Shown: positions 33,635 to 42,876 of the stretch, one piece after another | Numbering within the stretch: the stretch's first letter is position 1 | Layout: every line of letters starts with the position of its first letter | Assembly: GCF_017592825.1 (NCBI RefSeq) | Contig: NZ_JAGFMD010000008.1 | Coordinates: 124,001 to 188,000 of the forward strand | From: Roseivirga sp. E12 | GTDB lineage: Bacteria; Bacteroidota; Bacteroidia; Cytophagales; Cyclobacteriaceae | Length of the DNA stretch: 64,000 bases | Direction: 5' to 3' | The notes under the pieces: generated by a model | The model's database searches: none | The model's input: only the letters and a program-made list of their open reading frames with translations | What the model was told of the DNA's origin: nothing | Translations under genes and position numbers: made by a program

Positions 33635-35141
33635 CATAGATCTTCTTCGGAAAGTGGTTCAAACCAAACTTAAAGACGGTTATGAACAACCACCTATCGA
33701 TGGTTATGAGCGTATTAGTCAACGCCTGTCAAAACAAACTGCAGTAGCAAAACCAGGTTATAAGACCCTAGGACTCACAGTCCTTGTCGTTGCCGGACTG
33801 ACAGCTATACTCTATTTAATAAGTGACTCTAATAATTTAGCAAGTGCAAACCAAACTCAGATTAACAAGCAACCAAGGGTAGACAAATCCCAAGCTAAAA
33901 CTCAAAAGGACACAATAGCCTCAGAGGTTATTATGACCGATCAATCGGATACTCTCGATATTGGAAGTGCTCAGAATGATTTATTGTCTGACAACATCTT
34001 GACAAAGAATAACGAAAATGATTCAGTGAGACAGAACGGAAGTCAAAGTACTGACAGGGTCATAAATGCAGTTCTCAGTAGACCTGGAGAAGAGACAAAT
34101 AACCAAGCCATTAATGCTCGTACCGTTCCTGTTTCAGAGGGAGTATTTTCAACACCAACAAAGAGGGTCGGTTCGAAAGAAACCATTATTGCTTTATCTA
34201 AAACTCAAAACACAAGTTTGAATAATAAGGTCTCAAGTCCACAATCACTTAAGCAAAGCGAATCAAACAATCCCAACACTCAGGTAAACAAAAAGCTTAT
34301 AGACAAAGTAGCGAACAAATCTACAACTGAAGAAGGCATAGCCATTTTGGATTCAACCCTGCAAAGCCCTTCATTTGGCCGTGTCAGCGGGCCCAAAGAC
34401 TCAAGTGACAGTAAAGTCTTTTTCAAAAAAGCTATTGCATCCTATAAACCAGATAGTAATCAAATATCACAACTATCATTACTGACGGACGTCCCTGAGA
34501 ACCTACTGGAAATTGAACAACTTACTTATTATACAAGAAGTCGAACCAGTTATTTCTATGAGATTCAACTGACCACGCTTGCCTTTGAACTTAGAGATAT
34601 TGATCCAGAGAATTTTGTTGCCCATAATCAAAACGGTGAATGGTCAGCTAACAACTTGGGAATAAAACTCGGGTTTGGCCTCAACCATCTCTTGACTAAA
34701 AACTTTTCCTTCAAGGGCGGTACTCGAATTTCCTATTTCTCTAGAGTCAACAGCTTTGATGTAGCTAAACGAATCGTAGGTGGAGACATTAGATTAAATG
34801 ACCAATCTGCTCCCACCTACTATGTAACGGAGAGTCGAACCGATATTATAAATCACTACGGACTTGGCTTAAACCTTGGGATCGAGATTAAGCTTAATTC
34901 AACTCGCTACATAGGTTTCAATATTGACTACAGTAAGTCATTTGCTTCTGGTACTTTCGATACCTCTTTGCTCTCGCTAAATGGCTATTTCAACCTTACT
35001 AGTTTCACGCTACAACGGTCATTAGTCATAGTCGAACTTCACATAAGTCAGGGCATCAGTTCATGGCAAAATGACCTATTAGGATATAAAGCCCGAATGA
35101 TTGGTTTTAACCTAAGACATAACCTTTGGAGAAAGAAATGA
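33618..35141 (+). CDS. One-TM protein with C-terminal beta-barrel-like domain (putative anti-sigma partner)
   Basis: The 507-residue protein starts with about 48 cytoplasmic residues (MKRPSDIDLLRKVVQTKLKDG), where anti-sigma factors bind their partner. A transmembrane helix follows at about 49-68 (LGLTVLVVAGLTAILYLI). Residues 70-290 are low-complexity, rich in Ser, Asn, Gln, Thr and Lys. The last 200 residues alternate hydrophobic and polar positions and contain LGIKLGFGLNHLLTKNFSFKGGTRISYF and a final NLRHNLW, as in outer-membrane barrels. It overlaps the sigma gene by 17 bp. No known anti-sigma zinc motif is seen. A protein bridging both membranes is one reading. Confidence 0.72.
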   Translation: MKRPSDIDLLRKVVQTKLKDGYEQPPIDGYERISQRLSKQTAVAKPGYKTLGLTVLVVAGLTAILYLISDSNNLASANQTQINKQPRVDKSQAKTQKDTIASEVIMTDQSDTLDIGSAQNDLLSDNILTKNNENDSVRQNGSQSTDRVINAVLSRPGEETNNQAINARTVPVSEGVFSTPTKRVGSKETIIALSKTQNTSLNNKVSSPQSLKQSESNNPNTQVNKKLIDKVANKSTTEEGIAILDSTLQSPSFGRVSGPKDSSDSKVFFKKAIASYKPDSNQISQLSLLTDVPENLLEIEQLTYYTRSRTSYFYEIQLTTLAFELRDIDPENFVAHNQNGEWSANNLGIKLGFGLNHLLTKNFSFKGGTRISYFSRVNSFDVAKRIVGGDIRLNDQSAPTYYVTESRTDIINHYGLGLNLGIEIKLNSTRYIGFNIDYSKSFASGTFDTSLLSLNGYFNLTSFTLQRSLVIVELHISQGISSWQNDLLGYKARMIGFNLRHNLWRKK

Positions 35142-35197
35142 TCAGAAATGATACTATTCAAAAGTGAATAATTAAGTCTACTATAAAAGCAGCGCAT

Positions 35198-35220
35198 GAA
35201 GGTAAACTTCTACCTTCTTT
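35198..35220 (+). terminator. Weak hairpin between convergent genes
   Basis: GAAGGTA (35198-35204), a 6-nt loop and TACCTTC (35211-35217) form a 7-bp stem followed by TTT. It lies in the 94 bp between the barrel-protein gene and the convergent LamG gene and could end either transcript; the U-tract is short. Confidence 0.4.
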
Positions 35221-35235
35221 AAGCTATTTCACTGA

Positions 35236-36438
35236 TCAATCTTTCTTCTCCAGCTTATCTAGTCTTTTTAAAAGATCGTTTATCAGCTCATTCTGCTTCT
35301 CGATTCGTTTTTCCTGGTCGATCGTATAGAGCGTCAACTCTTCGACTTTCTTTAGCAGCACAGCATCCATTGCACCAAGGTCTAAGCCAGCGGTTTCAAT
35401 TTCTTTAGCGGATGGCACTTCAGGTAGGTGTTGATTGGCTTTAATGAAGGATGCAACCTCTGCTAATGGCCTTAGTTTAAAGCTTGAAGCAAAAACATAG
35501 TCTGGCCAATTTGCAAACCCTTGAACCTTCACACCCTCAGCCAAAATCTTACCTTTTACAGCAAACTCATAGCCGGAATTATTGTACTCAACACCTACAC
35601 TCACTTTACCGGACTTATAGAAAATATTAGAGTTGGTATCAGATGACCATAAACCAGATGATGGCAGTCCACTACCTTGCCCACCAGTAGTCACACCGTA
35701 AACCATTAATTCAGCTATTTCAGAAGCACTCAGCGCTTTATTGTATATAACAATATCATCAAAAACAGCATGTGAAAAGTAGCTGCCGCTGAAAGATCTT
35801 GCTATTAATAAATCTCGTTGAGCATCATTCACTGCACCGGTACCTATGTTTGTGGTGTTTTGCAACACCCCATCCATATATAAGCTCAAGTCCGAGCCTT
35901 CTCTCACCGCCATCAAATGAGTCCACTGACCAATAACTATGTCATTATTAAAGCTCTTTACAGAGTAATTGTTGTTATCAGCCATAGCAACAGTAAATTG
36001 AGGCTGATCTGAATTTGCTCCGCCTCCACCCCCAATACCAAAAGACCATTCATTGGTACCAGCGTAAGCACCTGAATTCCATTTTGAAATAGCAGCAGTA
36101 TTATCCCAATTAGAAGTTGATGATAGCTTCTTTACCCAAAATCCAATTGCAAAATCAGCATTTCCAAATTCAAGCGCATTAGCATTAGTACTGGCATAAT
36201 CAATCTCCAATGCTTGGACCGTCCCATTAAACTCTAGCGCATTGTTTGCCACTGCATTTCTATCTGGAGCATGGGTAGGCCCATAGTGCACAATGACTTG
36301 ATGCGAGAGGGAACTTTGGTCCAAAATACTGCCATCCAGAGGTAGATAAGCAACCAGACCCTGTGTTAGGTCGTGCGTCTGTGAAATAGCTAGAAAGCCA
36401 CTTAGTAAGAAAAAGAGCGTTACTGACAGTTTTTTCAT
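35236..36438 (-). CDS. Secreted LamG-domain protein with tail-fibre-like C-terminus
   Basis: The 400-residue protein has a signal peptide (about 1-19, ending AISQ). A LamG/concanavalin-like domain spans about 27-245, with GLVAYLPLDGS at its start, FAIGFWVKK near 100, GQWTHLMAVREG and DDIVIYNKALSASEIAEL at its end. After a linker, FAVKGKILAEGVKV and the region from 310 (PDYVF...LAEVASFIKANQHLPEVPSAKEI) match the conserved C-terminal segment of many Bacteroidota surface proteins related to phage tail fibres. A coiled coil ends the protein (DQEKRIEKQNELINDLLKRLDKLEKK). Cell-surface binding to a glycan or host protein is likely. Confidence 0.85.
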   Translation of the reverse strand: MKKLSVTLFFLLSGFLAISQTHDLTQGLVAYLPLDGSILDQSSLSHQVIVHYGPTHAPDRNAVANNALEFNGTVQALEIDYASTNANALEFGNADFAIGFWVKKLSSTSNWDNTAAISKWNSGAYAGTNEWSFGIGGGGGANSDQPQFTVAMADNNNYSVKSFNNDIVIGQWTHLMAVREGSDLSLYMDGVLQNTTNIGTGAVNDAQRDLLIARSFSGSYFSHAVFDDIVIYNKALSASEIAELMVYGVTTGGQGSGLPSSGLWSSDTNSNIFYKSGKVSVGVEYNNSGYEFAVKGKILAEGVKVQGFANWPDYVFASSFKLRPLAEVASFIKANQHLPEVPSAKEIETAGLDLGAMDAVLLKKVEELTLYTIDQEKRIEKQNELINDLLKRLDKLEKKD

Positions 36439-36540
36439 ATTTCTATAATATTTAATTATTTCTCGATTATCTAGAATAATTAAATTAGTAAATAATTAAT
36501 TTCTGCACTAGTCTTTTACTCAATACTTAGCCTTGGACAC

Positions 36541-36568
36541 AAAAAAACAGCCCATGGCAGTAGGCTGT
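36541..36568 (-). terminator. Terminator at the end of the dcw cluster (after ftsZ)
   Basis: On the minus strand ACAGCC, a 10-nt loop and GGCTGT form a 6-bp GC-rich stem followed by seven T residues. It lies 44 bp beyond the ftsZ stop and is well placed to end the long dcw transcript. Confidence 0.75.
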
Positions 36569-36611
36569 CTTAATTCACATGTCTCTTTCAACCCGTAGGC
36601 TAAAAAAGAAA

Positions 36612-38174
36612 TTAATCTACATTGTCATGTAGAAACTTGTTATCTCCCATAATCTCATCGTCATCGTTGAGATTAAATCTGGAGACAGATCTTTCAGAAG
36701 ACGGAAGGTTATCTGTCAACCTCACCTGTTTTCTTTGATATGCTGGTATTTCTAACTTTTCTTTGAATTCACCTTGATCGATTTGCTGACCACTGGTTCC
36801 TCTAAGTCTTTCCTCACGAATACGCGCCTGCTCCTGCAACTTCACACGCTTCAATTCTAAGAAGTTCTTATTGCGTTCTTCTTGAAAATCGTTGTCCAAA
36901 GCCTGATTTCTTTCCTCGATTTCAGACTCCTGAGGGGTTGCAGGTGGAAACTCTTCTATCTCGTACTTCTCTGCCAAGCGACTTAAGAAAGAGTATCCCG
37001 AGGTCATTTCTTCAGGCTCATCTTGTGGTTCTGCTTTTACTTCAGGCTGAGTCTCCTCACTCGTAACGTCATCCGTTGCGTCAAAAAGGAGTGTCTGCGA
37101 TTCGTGTTTAGGTGAAAGGGAGTCATCGTGACTTGATTCAATCTCTTGATTACTCTCAAGATCGATTACCTTTTTCCTTACAACTGATTCTGCTTTGAGC
37201 TCTGGAGTCTCAAAACCTGTAGCAATAACTGTGACGCTGATGCTTTGGCCATGTTCTTGATCAATGCCATGCCCGAAAATAACCTCGGCATCATCACCAG
37301 CTTTTTCTTGAATGTATTCTGTAATTTCTGTTAACTCATCCATTTGAAGCTCCGCTTCTTCGCCAGAGACTATGGATAATAGAATTTTCTTGGCTCCATG
37401 AATATCTTTGCTATTCAATAATGGAGAAGAAATAGCCATTTCTGCGGCACGCAGTGCTCTGCCTTCCCCTTCTGCCAGGGCAGAACCCATAACCGCTGCT
37501 CCTGCTCCCTTCATGACCGTCTGGACGTCCATGAAATCGACATTTACATAGCCAGGAACTGTAATTATTTCTGCGATTCCTTTTGCGGCCGTGGTCAACA
37601 CATTATCTGCTTCGCCAAATGCACTGCTAATTGGCAAATTGCCATGGATCTCACGTAGCTTATCATTTAAAATGACAAGTACCGTATCGCAATTCTCTTT
37701 CAATTCAGCAATACCCTGATTGGCTGCTGCTGTCTTCTTTTTCCCTTCAAAACTGAATGGGGCTGTTACGATACCAACCGTCAATAGGTCCATATCTCTG
37801 GCAATTTTAGCAATGACAGGTGCAGCTCCCGTTCCGGTACCACCACCCATACCTGCTGTAATAAATACCATTTTGGTATCATCGCCCAGCATTTCTCTTA
37901 TCTGATCTTTGCTTTCTATTGCCGCGTTTTTTCCTGTGTCAGGATTTGCTCCTGCACCAAGTCCTTCGGTAAGGCCAATACCAATCTGTAATCTGTTTGG
38001 GATTGGGCTACTTTTTAATGCCTGTGCATCCGTGTTGCACACTACGAATTCCACATCTTTAATACCTTGATTAAACATGTGGTTTACTGCGTTGCTTCCA
38101 CCACCACCAACACCAATTACCTTAATAATTGACTTGTGATGAGAAGGAAGTTCAAACATGTATGAATCTGCCAT
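36612..38174 (-). CDS. ftsZ: Cell division protein FtsZ
   Basis: The 520-residue tubulin homologue polymerises with GTP into the division ring. The tubulin signature GGGTGTG is at residues 110-116, and the T7 synergy loop with [11 protein letters not shown] lies near 208. The GTPase core ends at about 325. A long acidic linker of about 150 residues follows ([17 protein letters not shown]), then a peptide [10 protein letters not shown] at 475-484 that resembles the conserved tail binding FtsA. Unusually, 36 more residues follow it. The 133 bp before the ATG could hold an extra promoter. FtsZ ends the cluster. Confidence 0.98.
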   Translation of the reverse strand: MADSYMFELPSHHKSIIKVIGVGGGGSNAVNHMFNQGIKDVEFVVCNTDAQALKSSPIPNRLQIGIGLTEGLGAGANPDTGKNAAIESKDQIREMLGDDTKMVFITAGMGGGTGTGAAPVIAKIARDMDLLTVGIVTAPFSFEGKKKTAAANQGIAELKENCDTVLVILNDKLREIHGNLPISSAFGEADNVLTTAAKGIAEIITVPGYVNVDFMDVQTVMKGAGAAVMGSALAEGEGRALRAAEMAISSPLLNSKDIHGAKKILLSIVSGEEAELQMDELTEITEYIQEKAGDDAEVIFGHGIDQEHGQSISVTVIATGFETPELKAESVVRKKVIDLESNQEIESSHDDSLSPKHESQTLLFDATDDVTSEETQPEVKAEPQDEPEEMTSGYSFLSRLAEKYEIEEFPPATPQESEIEERNQALDNDFQEERNKNFLELKRVKLQEQARIREERLRGTSGQQIDQGEFKEKLEIPAYQRKQVRLTDNLPSSERSVSRFNLNDDDEIMGDNKFLHDNVD

Positions 38175-38307
38175 GATCTTTTTTGTTTAGTTGAAAGAGG
38201 CAAGCCTCAAGGTTTAAATCTCTTTCTAGTTTCTACTTCTTCTTTGGTTTTGAATCAGGTAAGACGCCATGCCTTCTTTCACCTTAATCCTTCAACCTTT
38301 TTGATTA

Positions 38308-39615
38308 TTAATACTCGTTTTTATCATGAAAATCGTCCATGAGTAGTCCTTTGGTCCGATCAATCAGCTTACTGAAGAATTCAGAACCCTTCTTATCGCC
38401 TTTTGTCATGCGTTTACCAGTGCCGCTCACTTGATTTTCCATGTACCTGTTTTCTCTTTCATCGATCGCTCTGAAACCTGATAGTACAAGACCTACTGTG
38501 GTCGCATACATTGGGCTCTTGATTGCTTCGATTTTCGATTTTCCTAAATGCTCGTTTGGATAACCAATCCGAGCATCCATACCAGTCATATACTCAAACA
38601 ACTGTTTGATATAACCCAATTGAGAGCCACCACCAGTAATTACAATACCTCCTGCCAGCTTACTCCCATAACCAGAGGTTATGATTTCGGCATGTACTAA
38701 CTCTATAATCTCTTCCATTCTAGCTTCAATAATGTGAGCTAGGTTACGGATAGAGATCTCCTTTGGAGGCCTATTTCTTAGCCCAGGGATCGATACAATC
38801 TCATTAGGGTTAGCTTCTTCAGCTATTGCTTTACCAAACTTAGTTTTTAACAGTTCCGCTTGGTTTTGCATCACTTTCAGGCCTTCCTTGATATCGCTGG
38901 TAATGATATTACCACCGAAAGGAATCACTGCCGTGTGCCTGATAATGCTGTCATGGAATAGTGCCACATCAGTAGTACCACCTCCAATATCTACCAGACA
39001 AACGCCCGCTTCTTTCTCCTCGTCAGAGAGTACCGACATGCTTGATGCCAATGGCTCAAGAATCAAATCGTCAATCTCAAGGTTGGCACGCTTTACGCAT
39101 TTGTTAATATTACGGATCGCGTTTGTCTGTGCTGTGATCACATGAAAATCGGCTTCGAGTTTTACGCCCGACATACCAACGGGATCTTTGATACCATCTT
39201 CATAATCCACGATGTAATCTTGTGGCATTACATGAATGATTTCGCAGCCAGGAGGCATTACGATTTTATGAATATCATTGGTAAGTCGATTTATATCTTC
39301 GACCGTAATCTCATCATCGACTCTATCTCGGGTAATACTCCCATGGTGGATCGAGCTCTTGATGTGCTGACCGGCAATTCCTACATTGACCACATTGATT
39401 TCGATTCCTGATTGCTCACTGGCTTCAGCAATCGCCTTCTCAATGGCCATTACGGTTTTGTCGATGTTGGTTACAATTCCCCGGATAACACCGTCAGAAA
39501 CGGCCTTACCCATCCCGAGTACCTCAAGTTTTCCGTACTCGTTTTTGGTACCTACAATGGCGCAAATTTTCGTTGTTCCAATGTCGAGTCCTACTACAAT
39601 TTTATCGTGTTGCAT
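38308..39615 (-). CDS. ftsA: Cell division protein FtsA
   Basis: The 435-residue actin-like ATPase links FtsZ filaments to the membrane. Phosphate-binding GLDIGTTKICAIVG is at about 9-22, VCLVDIGGGTTDVALF near 205 and ITGGGSQLGYIKQLF near 340. The C-terminus ends KLIDRTKGLLMDD and more charged residues; the usual membrane-targeting helix is weak here but FFSKLIDRTKGLLMDDF could be amphipathic. It lies 8 bp after ftsQ and 133 bp before ftsZ. Length is normal. Confidence 0.97.
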   Translation of the reverse strand: MQHDKIVVGLDIGTTKICAIVGTKNEYGKLEVLGMGKAVSDGVIRGIVTNIDKTVMAIEKAIAEASEQSGIEINVVNVGIAGQHIKSSIHHGSITRDRVDDEITVEDINRLTNDIHKIVMPPGCEIIHVMPQDYIVDYEDGIKDPVGMSGVKLEADFHVITAQTNAIRNINKCVKRANLEIDDLILEPLASSMSVLSDEEKEAGVCLVDIGGGTTDVALFHDSIIRHTAVIPFGGNIITSDIKEGLKVMQNQAELLKTKFGKAIAEEANPNEIVSIPGLRNRPPKEISIRNLAHIIEARMEEIIELVHAEIITSGYGSKLAGGIVITGGGSQLGYIKQLFEYMTGMDARIGYPNEHLGKSKIEAIKSPMYATTVGLVLSGFRAIDERENRYMENQVSGTGKRMTKGDKKGSEFFSKLIDRTKGLLMDDFHDKNEY

Positions 39616-39623
39616 GGCATTAA

Positions 39624-40394
39624 TTAGTCACAGATTATCTGGTCTTTAAAAGCAACATTTACCTTCGTCTGGTAGGCATCCCATCCTTTAGTCGGTAGTA
39701 TTTGCTTAAAAAATATTTCTAGTTTTTTAAATTTCTTATCAATGTCTTCGATCTGGCCAAACTCCATTCTGAGCTTGCCTACTTGCGGATACATCACCAC
39801 ATATCCTTTGCTATCAATGTCTACCTGACCCACTTGCATGGTCCAGAATTTGTTTGAATTGATATAGTTGATGAGTTCATAAACTTTTAGGTCATACTCT
39901 CCCTCATGAACATTGCTCAGCTTCATCATTTCATTTACATAGGCTCCAGTAACCACCGGTACTCTGGCCGTATACTTGCGTGAAACAGGTAGCAAGTCAC
40001 CATCTTCTCCTACATAAGCATTATTGCCTCTTGTCCCCATCAACCTGGCGATCGGCTTATTCTGTCTTGCTTTTACAACCAGATGGCCTTTTAGATCGCG
40101 GTACACCTCTGCATCTTTCACGAAGCTGTGTGACTCGATTCGCTTTTCAATTTCTTTTAGGCTTACTCTACCGAACTGGTCTCCAAGGATTGAATCACCT
40201 TCATTTTGCATGATAAGCGACATCACATCCTCCTCATCCACAAAGAAGTTTTCGAAGGCGTTCTCGATCTCTACATCGATATCATCTATTCGATAACCGA
40301 GCTCTCTTTTCTCCACAAAGCTGATCATCAGAAAGAGCACTACACAGCCTCCGATGGTTCCAATAACTCTTAAAAATGTTTCTTTGGCTTTCAT
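39624..40394 (-). CDS. ftsQ: Cell division protein FtsQ
   Basis: The 256-residue divisome protein has a short cytoplasmic N-terminus, one transmembrane helix at about 8-26 (RVIGTIGGCVVLFLMISFV) and a periplasmic part. The POTRA-like region around 40-110 contains DVMSLIMQNEGDSILGDQFG and FVKDAEVYRDLKGHLVVKARQNKPIARL, typical of the FtsQ beta domain. It contacts FtsB/FtsL and regulates septal synthesis. It overlaps murC by 4 bp (ATGA), as usual in Bacteroidota. Sequence conservation in this family is low, so position supports the call. Confidence 0.9.
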   Translation of the reverse strand: MKAKETFLRVIGTIGGCVVLFLMISFVEKRELGYRIDDIDVEIENAFENFFVDEEDVMSLIMQNEGDSILGDQFGRVSLKEIEKRIESHSFVKDAEVYRDLKGHLVVKARQNKPIARLMGTRGNNAYVGEDGDLLPVSRKYTARVPVVTGAYVNEMMKLSNVHEGEYDLKVYELINYINSNKFWTMQVGQVDIDSKGYVVMYPQVGKLRMEFGQIEDIDKKFKKLEIFFKQILPTKGWDAYQTKVNVAFKDQIICD

Positions 40395-41764
40395 GACAGT
40401 GCGTTTTTAATGGGTTCAACTAATTTGTCAATATCACCTGCGCCAATAGTCAATAGGACTTCTGGCTTCCACTCATGTATCTGATCAATCAGATTTTCCT
40501 TAATTACTTTTACTTTTTTGTGTGTTTTAATATCATCCAATAACATATCGGATGTAACTCCTTCAATTGGCAACTCTCTCGCTGGATATATATCCAATAG
40601 GATCACTTCATCGGCCAGTGAAAGGCTTTTAGAAAACCCTTCGGCAAAGTCTCTTGTCCTTGTGAACAAATGAGGCTGGAAAATTGCCGTAATCTTCTTG
40701 TTTGGATAAAGGTCTCTAGCCGATCTCAATAGTGATTCGATTTCAACAGGGTGATGTGCGTAGTCATCTATAAAGGTCAAGTCATCATTCTTGATGATGT
40801 ATTCGAACCTGCGTTTCACCCCTGTATAAGACCTCACGCCTTTTTTAAGACTTTCGTCATCAGCTCCCAGTGATCGGCATACTGCAATGGCTGCAAGCAT
40901 ATTTTCCACATTGTGATAACCTGGAACATTCAACTGAATGCCATCGATGTCTCTTGACCCATTTCTATAATCAAAAACAAAAGAAGAGCCTTCAATTCTG
41001 AGGTTTTCAGAGCGTACACCACCTTCGGTCAAACTGTATCCGGTATAACTTAAAATGGTCTCCCCTACTAATTCTTTGGACAGCTCAGTTTTCACGAAAA
41101 GATGCCCATCCTTTTTGACTTGTTTGATGAAATCTCTGAAAGAATCTTTCAACGCATCCTTATCACCATAAATGTCAAGATGATCAGCATCTGCAGCGGT
41201 TACAACTGCCACATCTGGATGAAGTGTTAAGAATGATCTATCGAACTCATCGGCTTCTATCACAGCAATGCTCTCAGGCTTGTCATTGAGAATCATATTG
41301 GTTTCATAGTTGGTTGAAATACCCCCTAAGAAGCCTGTACAATCAATTCCAGCCGTTTTCAGTAAGTGAACAATCATAGAAGATGTCGTGGTTTTGCCAT
41401 GCGTTCCTGCAACCGCAACGCTCTTCATGTTTTCTGTGATAACACCTAATACTTCAGATCTTTTGAGTACTTGATAACCTTTGTTTCTTAACCAGTTTAG
41501 TCCGATATGATCCTTAGGAATAGCTGGTGTATAAACCACTAGCACTCCCTCGTTTGATAATTTCACTGACATGCCAATGGCTTCGACCGAATCTTCGAAG
41601 TGAATAGGCAGACCCTCAGCAATCAGTTGATCCGTCAGCGCTGTTCTAGTTTTATCATATCCAGATACAGCTTTGCCATTGTGCTTAAACCAACGGGCTA
41701 AAGCACTCATTCCGATCCCTCCGATCCCTACAAAATAGACGCTATGTATTCTATCTAGGTTCAC
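40391..41764 (-). CDS. murC: UDP-N-acetylmuramate-L-alanine ligase
   Basis: The 457-residue ATP-dependent ligase adds L-alanine to UDP-MurNAc. The N-terminal glycine-rich VGIGGIGMSALARWF is at about 12-26, the P-loop VAGTHGKTTT near 117, EADEFDRSFLTLHPDVAVVTAAD near 170 and DDYAHHPVEI near 320. These are the ordered Mur ligase motifs. The first motif and THGKT (rather than TNGKT) separate MurC from MurD and MurE. It overlaps both murG and ftsQ by 4 bp and is translated in a coupled chain. Confidence 0.97.
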   Translation of the reverse strand: MNLDRIHSVYFVGIGGIGMSALARWFKHNGKAVSGYDKTRTALTDQLIAEGLPIHFEDSVEAIGMSVKLSNEGVLVVYTPAIPKDHIGLNWLRNKGYQVLKRSEVLGVITENMKSVAVAGTHGKTTTSSMIVHLLKTAGIDCTGFLGGISTNYETNMILNDKPESIAVIEADEFDRSFLTLHPDVAVVTAADADHLDIYGDKDALKDSFRDFIKQVKKDGHLFVKTELSKELVGETILSYTGYSLTEGGVRSENLRIEGSSFVFDYRNGSRDIDGIQLNVPGYHNVENMLAAIAVCRSLGADDESLKKGVRSYTGVKRRFEYIIKNDDLTFIDDYAHHPVEIESLLRSARDLYPNKKITAIFQPHLFTRTRDFAEGFSKSLSLADEVILLDIYPARELPIEGVTSDMLLDDIKTHKKVKVIKENLIDQIHEWKPEVLLTIGAGDIDKLVEPIKNALS

Positions 41765-42876
41765 GCTATCAGTTTGACAATTTCTTCCACTATATCTTCC
41801 GCGGCATTGGGCCTAGCCATTGCCTTAATGTTCTTACTTAGAATATCTTTTTGAGCCTCATCTTTAATGAGTTCCATGGCTCTCTCAATTAATTGGTCAC
41901 GGGCATCACTATCCTTTACCAGCACAGCGGCATCATTGTCTACCATGGCCTGCGCATTCTTAGACTGGTGATCTTCGGCAACATTTGGAGAGGGCACGAA
42001 AATCGTAGGTTTGCCTGCTATACTCAATTCTGAGACTGAAAGGGCTCCAGCCCTGCTTACTACAACATCTGCAGCAGCATAAGCCAAATCCATCTCCTTG
42101 AGAAACTCGAAGAGGTGAACAAGACCTTGATGTTCTACATTGGCGAGTTTCTGAGTCATTTCTTCAAAGTAGAATCGACCACACTGCCAGATCACCTGAA
42201 CACCTGATTCAATAAGCTGAGGTAAGCTCTCAACCACGCTATCATTGAGCGTACGAGCCCCAAGACTGCCACCGAGGATCATCAAAACAGGTTTGTCTTC
42301 ATTCAATCCGAAATGTGAAAGTCCCAAGCTTCTTTTGCCTGATAAATCAGTGATATCTTTTCTAACAGGATTTCCTGTCATGACTAATTTCTCTGCAGGA
42401 AAGAACTTCTCCATATTGGGATATGCCACGCAGATTTTCTGCACCCCTTTGGCTAATATCTTGTTAGTGAGACCAGCATAAGAATTCTGCTCTTGTATCA
42501 CCGCAGGGACTTTCTTGCGAGATGCTACTCTGAGCAAAGGCCCTGAAGCGTAACCACCAACACCAACCACCGCATCTGGCTTGAAACCTCGAATGATTTT
42601 GGCACTCTTATTCAAGCTATCGATCACTTTAAACGGAAATGAGAGGTTATCCAAAGTGAGCTTTCTTTGTAGGCCGCTGATCCAAAGTCCTTTAATAGTG
42701 TATCCGGCTTCTGGAACTTTTTGCATCTCCATTTTGCCTTTGGCACCAACAAATAGAATCTCTGTGTCTTCAAATTTTGCTTTGAAGGCATTAGCAATGG
42801 CAATGGCCGGATAAATATGTCCGCCAGTTCCGCCTCCGCTGATAATGATTCTATATGGTTCTTTACGCGCTGTCAC
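41761..42876 (-). CDS. murG: UDP-GlcNAc:undecaprenyl-PP-MurNAc-pentapeptide GlcNAc transferase
   Basis: The 371-residue GT28 enzyme makes lipid II from lipid I at the cytoplasmic face. The GGGTGGHIYPAIAIA motif at 10-24 contacts the diphosphate lipid, and ILGGSLGARTLNDSV near 190 plus SRAGALSVSELSIAGKPTIFVP near 265 bind UDP-GlcNAc. Length is normal. The gene shares one base with ftsW upstream and overlaps murC by 4 bp. It lacks a membrane helix and binds the membrane peripherally. Confidence 0.97.
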   Translation of the reverse strand: MTARKEPYRIIISGGGTGGHIYPAIAIANAFKAKFEDTEILFVGAKGKMEMQKVPEAGYTIKGLWISGLQRKLTLDNLSFPFKVIDSLNKSAKIIRGFKPDAVVGVGGYASGPLLRVASRKKVPAVIQEQNSYAGLTNKILAKGVQKICVAYPNMEKFFPAEKLVMTGNPVRKDITDLSGKRSLGLSHFGLNEDKPVLMILGGSLGARTLNDSVVESLPQLIESGVQVIWQCGRFYFEEMTQKLANVEHQGLVHLFEFLKEMDLAYAAADVVVSRAGALSVSELSIAGKPTIFVPSPNVAEDHQSKNAQAMVDNDAAVLVKDSDARDQLIERAMELIKDEAQKDILSKNIKAMARPNAAEDIVEEIVKLIA

